Assembly (NCBI GenBank): GCA_027306585.1
Contig: DAHUZJ010000013.1
Location: 1-36,358 of the forward strand
Source: Acidimicrobiaceae bacterium
GTDB taxonomy: Bacteria; Actinomycetota; Acidimicrobiia; Acidimicrobiales; RAAP-2
Length of the DNA stretch: 36,358 nt
Direction: 5' to 3'
Part shown: positions 33,888-36,358 of the stretch, piece by piece
How positions within the stretch are numbered: position 1 is the stretch's first letter
Layout: each line of letters opens with the position of its first letter
Translations under genes and position numbers: made by a program
Notes under the pieces: generated by a model
What the model saw: only the letters and a program-made list of their open reading frames with translations
What the model was told of the DNA's origin: nothing
The model's database searches: none

Positions 33888-34696
33888 GCTGTGCTCACCG
33901 TTGCGCCATTGGGCAGGCTGAAGTCGGAGGGAGAGACCGACGTCGAGTAGCTCGTGAGCTCGAAGGAGGTTGTCCCGCTCGAGGCTCCGCCACCGACGTA
34001 AGCGAGGACCCCTGAGCTCGTCACGCAGTACTTGGCGCTCGACCCCTGGTAGTCCCACTGGACGCACTCCGAGGGCTGGCCCGCGAAGGTGGCGCTCGAG
34101 AACGAGAGGTGGTAGCCGGTGATCCCGGCCGCCAGCTCCGACTGCCAGCCCTCCATGGCTTGGACGTAGGTGGCCCCGTTGTAGACCTGCATGAGTCCCG
34201 CAACGGGGTTCTGGTCTCCCGAGATCGAGACGCAGCTCGGCGCCGATCCGGAGCTGATGGAGCAGTAGTAGGTCTTGGAGCCGTCGAAGAGGACCTCTCC
34301 TGTGTTCGTGCGGAACGCCTGGTCCGGTGGCATCTGCTCGAGCGTCACCTGCTGGGAGCTCGTCGAGCTCGTCGAGCTCGTCGATGTGTAGACGAGCTTG
34401 AAGGTCGCCGAGGACTCGTGCTGCACCGACGCGGCGATCTTCTGCAGCTTGCCGGTGGCACCAGACCCGCTCGAGGTCGAGGTCGAGGTCGAGGTCGAGG
34501 TCGTGGTCGGCGAGGCGCTGGCGCCCGAGGAGGTGGTCCGGCTCGGCTGAGTCGTCGGGGAACCGCTGCCTGAGCCGCTGCTCGAACAGGCGGCGAACGC
34601 GCTCCCTGCTGCTGCGAGCGCAAGGGCTCCGAGAAGTGCCCCGGCCGGCGCCCGTCTCCGGTGTCCCTGCTGACGTGATCGCTTCGAATGGCTCAT
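33881..34696 (-). CDS. Secreted lipoprotein, unknown function
   Basis: The 271-residue product has a basic N-terminus (KRSRQQGHRRR), a hydrophobic segment (AGALLGALALAAAGSAFAA) and a Cys at about residue 36 followed by a Ser/Gly run. This is a lipoprotein signal with a slightly weak lipobox (F-A-A-C). A Ser/Thr tract follows: GTC/GAG codon repeats encode Thr-Ser runs near 34476-34505 and 34355-34385. The folded part has four Cys (TYYCSIS, APSCVSI, SECVQW, AKYCVTS), likely two disulfides, and a beta-rich pattern reminiscent of LppX/LprG-type lipoproteins, though I cannot show homology. An in-frame ATG at 34768 would add 24 unneeded residues. The stop lies inside the IS-end repeat, so the C-terminus may have been altered. 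Confidence 0.82.
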   Translation of the reverse strand: MSHSKRSRQQGHRRRAPAGALLGALALAAAGSAFAACSSSGSGSGSPTTQPSRTTSSGASASPTTTSTSTSTSTSSGSGATGKLQKIAASVQHESSATFKLVYTSTSSTSSTSSQQVTLEQMPPDQAFRTNTGEVLFDGSKTYYCSISSGSAPSCVSISGDQNPVAGLMQVYNGATYVQAMEGWQSELAAGITGYHLSFSSATFAGQPSECVQWDYQGSSAKYCVTSSGVLAYVGGGASSGTTSFELTSYSTSVSPSDFSLPNGATVSTAS

Positions 34697-34815
34697 GCAT
34701 CCTGCCTTCTGCACCGGCCCGTGACGAGGGCCGCTTCGGTCATCTGGTTGGATCGGCATCGAAACCCTCTTGGCGTCGACGGAGCGGCAGCGCCCCTCGC
34801 CGCCCCGAAAGACCC

Positions 34816-35430
34816 TCAGCGCGCGCGCCCTTTCCGGGCCTGCAGCAGCGGCATCGCCCACGGCGCTGCCGCCACCGCGGCGGCGACCAGAGCGACGAAG
34901 GCGCCGAACCGCCAGCCGACCGCCGATCCGCCCGGCTTCAGCACGAATGCGAGAAGGGTGAGAAGGAGGTTCAGCCCCGTGGCGGCAAGCCAGAGCTGGG
35001 GATCGGAGATGCCCAGCTTGAACGGCCTCGTGGCAAAGCCGGCACGTACGGCGAGGTAGCCGAGCTCAGCGACCGACAGCATGAGGACCAGGTACATCCA
35101 GCCGTGCCAGAGGCCGCCGACCGTGACGGAGCCAAAGCCGAAGTCCACCCCGAACCAAGGGAGGAACAATGCGATGAAGAGGACCAGGGTGGCGACGCCG
35201 GTGATGCGCTCGGCCCGTGACCAGCGCCCAGCGCTGAACGAGAACGCCGTCGCCCCGCTCGCGATACTCGGCGCTCCCGGTGCCGGCACGCCCGGCGTCG
35301 CCAGGCGCTCGGGGGGCGAGCTCCCCGGAGCGCCGACCTCCTCGAGTGTCGGGGCCAGCTGCTGGGCTCCGCAGCTCGGACACGTACTCGCGCCCTCCGA
35401 CATCTCGGTGCCGCACGAGCGACAGTTCAT
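34816..35430 (-). CDS. Zinc-ribbon membrane protein
   Basis: The 204-residue product starts with a zinc ribbon (CRSCGTEMSEGASTCPSCG, Cys pairs near residues 3-6 and 17-20), a Pro/Ala linker of about 50 residues, and then four or five membrane segments: ITGVATLVLFIALFLPWFG, GWMYLVLMLSVAELGYLAV, PQLWLAATGLNLLLTLLAF and FVALVAAAVAAAPWAM. The start is fixed by AAAGGGGAG 4 nt before the ATG. Zinc-ribbon plus membrane proteins of this type are common and uncharacterised. It overlaps the upstream small gene by ATGA. Confidence 0.85.
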   Translation of the reverse strand: MNCRSCGTEMSEGASTCPSCGAQQLAPTLEEVGAPGSSPPERLATPGVPAPGAPSIASGATAFSFSAGRWSRAERITGVATLVLFIALFLPWFGVDFGFGSVTVGGLWHGWMYLVLMLSVAELGYLAVRAGFATRPFKLGISDPQLWLAATGLNLLLTLLAFVLKPGGSAVGWRFGAFVALVAAAVAAAPWAMPLLQARKGRAR

Positions 35431-35684
35431 CGTTCTCCCCTTTCGCCGTCGAGGTGATCTGCCCGGCGCCGAAGCATGTCGAGAACCTCGATCAATCCGA
35501 GCCAGCCCGAGAACGCCATCTCTCTCCGGTCGGCGTCGGTCGTGATCGACGCGGCGACCGGCTCGCCCGGCTCGAGCGTCAGGCGCAGGACCAGCTCCTC
35601 GCCGCTTACCCGCGCCTCCCTCCTGTGGCGCCCCGCAACACTGACGCTGCACGCAGCCTCCCATGACCAGGGCGTAGCGAGCAT
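35427..35684 (-). CDS. Small hypothetical protein coupled to the zinc-ribbon gene
   Basis: The 85-residue product overlaps the next start (ATGA). From about residue 27 it reads SGEELVLRLTLEPGEPVAAS, then SGWLGLIEVLDMLRRRADH, a beta-strand and helix pattern that looks like a real small domain. The first 25 residues are less convincing. There is no strong ribosome site at the ATG at 35684, so the start is uncertain. No family recognised. Confidence 0.6.
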   Translation of the reverse strand: MLATPWSWEAACSVSVAGRHRREARVSGEELVLRLTLEPGEPVAASITTDADRREMAFSGWLGLIEVLDMLRRRADHLDGERGER

Positions 35685-36039
35685 CGGGGAGTCGCCCCAT
35701 TTCTATGTGAAGGGTCGATGGTCGACTTTCGCAGTGTGTGCGGCAGAACTGAGGCTCCCTCGGGTCATTCCGCAGCTACGACGAGGGCCTCGATCGACGA
35801 CGCCGACGCGGAGTGGCTCGCGGTCGAGCCTGCTCGGCACCGAGCTCGGCTGGTTCGCACTCTCCCGATCGTCCGCTGTCGCCCGGTTGCCCACGTCGCC
35901 CGGCGAGCTCCCGACCGCGGGCGGCGCCACCGTAGGATCCGGGAGAGATCTCCGTGGATCTCCACGGTCCAACTCCGTGGAACCTGGGGTCCGATCGCTA
36001 CGGGTTCCCCGGTTCCCCCGACGCGGCGCACCCGTCACC
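35685..36039. other. Gap between divergent genes with hairpins and a -10 box
   Basis: This 355-nt stretch separates the minus-strand pair from the plus-strand membrane genes. TAGGAT at 35933-35938 is a candidate -10. Two overlapping hairpins follow: CCGTGG/CCACGG (35952-35957 with 35962-35967) and TCCACGG/CCGTGGA (35961-35967 with 35975-35981). They share an arm and cannot form together. They overlap the short ORF 35954-36043. Nothing recognisable is seen in 35685-35930. Confidence 0.45.
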
Positions 36040-36043
36040 ATGA
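35954..36043 (+). CDS. Possible 29-residue ORF coupled to the 36040 gene
   Basis: A GTG at 35954 with GGGAG 8 nt upstream opens a 29-residue ORF (VDLHGPTPWNLGSDRYGF at the start). It ends with TGA overlapping the next ATG (ATGA). The following gene lacks a ribosome site, so translation through this ORF would explain its expression. Composition is not low-complexity, but no homolog is known to me. Confidence 0.4.
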   Translation: MDLHGPTPWNLGSDRYGFPGSPDAAHPSP

Positions 36044-36291
36044 CGGTCATGGTGGAGGGAACCCGCGCGCTCCTGGCGATTCTGGCGATGCTGGCGGCGA
36101 TGTCCGTGGTGGCCGTGGCCGGCTACGTCGCCGCCTTCCTGGTGGCGGCCGTCTGGACCACCGCCCGCCGGGACCGGCGCGACCCGCTGGCGGCGGAGCT
36201 CGACCGGATGCTCGACGACGTCGTGCGGAGCGAGTCCACGGTCGGAGCTCTGCCCGGGCGGCAGGACGTTCCCCGGGCTCGGGCCCGGTGA
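36040..36291 (+). CDS. Small single-pass membrane protein
   Basis: The 83-residue product has one hydrophobic segment of about 28 residues (ALLAILAMLAAMSVVAVAGY then VAAFLVAAVW) followed by a charged cytoplasmic tail (TARRDRRDPLAAELDRMLDD). The ATG at 36040 overlaps a small upstream ORF; a second ATG at 36049 is possible. The stop overlaps the next gene (GTGA). Function unknown. Confidence 0.65.
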   Translation: MTVMVEGTRALLAILAMLAAMSVVAVAGYVAAFLVAAVWTTARRDRRDPLAAELDRMLDDVVRSESTVGALPGRQDVPRARAR

Positions 36292-36358
36292 CCGCCCTGC
36301 GCCGGCGGCGGGCGCCGGTTCCCCTCCTCGTCGTTACGGTGCTTGCGGCCCTGCTGGT
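36288..36358 (+). CDS. Membrane or secreted protein, cut by window end
   Basis: The GTG at 36288 overlaps the preceding stop. The 23 visible residues are TALRRRRAPVPLLVVTVLAA and onward: a basic N-terminus then a hydrophobic run, as in a signal peptide or first membrane segment. The rest of the gene is outside the window. Confidence 0.6.
   Translation, partial: MTALRRRRAPVPLLVVTVLAALL

Overview
The window is very GC-rich DNA (roughly 70% by eye) with tightly packed genes, GTG starts and ATGA/GTGA stop-start overlaps. DUF1707, SHOCT, PimB-type mannosyltransferase, F420-type LLM oxidoreductase and class II ribonucleotide reductase genes point to an actinobacterium (Actinomycetota). A flagellated Acidimicrobiia-like lineage is my best guess; this rests on gene content, with no phylogeny run.

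Region 1 (1-6387) is a flagellar block: the 3' part of flgE, a perfect 15-bp terminator-like hairpin, then fliM-fliN-fliO-fliP-fliQ-fliR-flhB. These encode the hook, the C-ring switch and the membrane core of the flagellar export apparatus. flhA, motA, motB and fliL are not here. FliM has no recognisable N-terminal CheY-binding motif. Region 2 (6514-10672) holds an orphan protein, a two-domain methyltransferase, a DUF1707 membrane protein and a second orphan, all on +.

Region 3 (10744-16206, minus) is a ferric-iron-type ABC importer (binding protein, fused double permease, ATPase). It is followed by a COG4280-like membrane protein with two E-x-x-E motifs and a small membrane protein. A hairpin between the binding-protein and permease genes covers the likely permease ribosome site. 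Region 4 (16486-18205) has a rhodanese-Nudix pair (minus) and a bPH2/SHOCT membrane protein.

Region 5 (18339-26382) is mostly +: zinc-ribbon and thioredoxin-like proteins, a small CxxC protein, a PimB-like mannosyltransferase, an SRPBCC protein, a ROK glucokinase, an LLM oxidoreductase, an aminotransferase, a PlsC acyltransferase and an ACT protein, with one SMP-30 gene on minus. It resembles the actinobacterial phosphatidylinositol-mannoside neighbourhood. Several genes in regions 4-6 share a -10 box of the form TASSST placed 6-7 nt before the start codon, as expected for leaderless mRNAs.

Region 6 (26431-28858, minus) has glycerol kinase and a short-chain dehydrogenase, the latter with a possible leader ORF. 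Region 7 (29086-33394) is a B12-dependent ribonucleotide reductase interrupted by a 399-residue LAGLIDADG intein immediately before the catalytic thiyl-radical cysteine. Its leader carries a promoter and a 20-bp perfect palindrome that fits an NrdR box. Region 8 (33395-36358) holds an IS30-type transposase remnant flanked by triplicate inverted sites, a lipoprotein, a zinc-ribbon membrane protein, small hypothetical proteins and a membrane protein cut by the window end.

The strongest unusual items are the intein position with its Arg-Asn terminus, the recurring leaderless promoter module, the regulatory hairpins, and the E-x-x-E membrane protein beside the iron importer. I did not find a clear new defence or mobile system.
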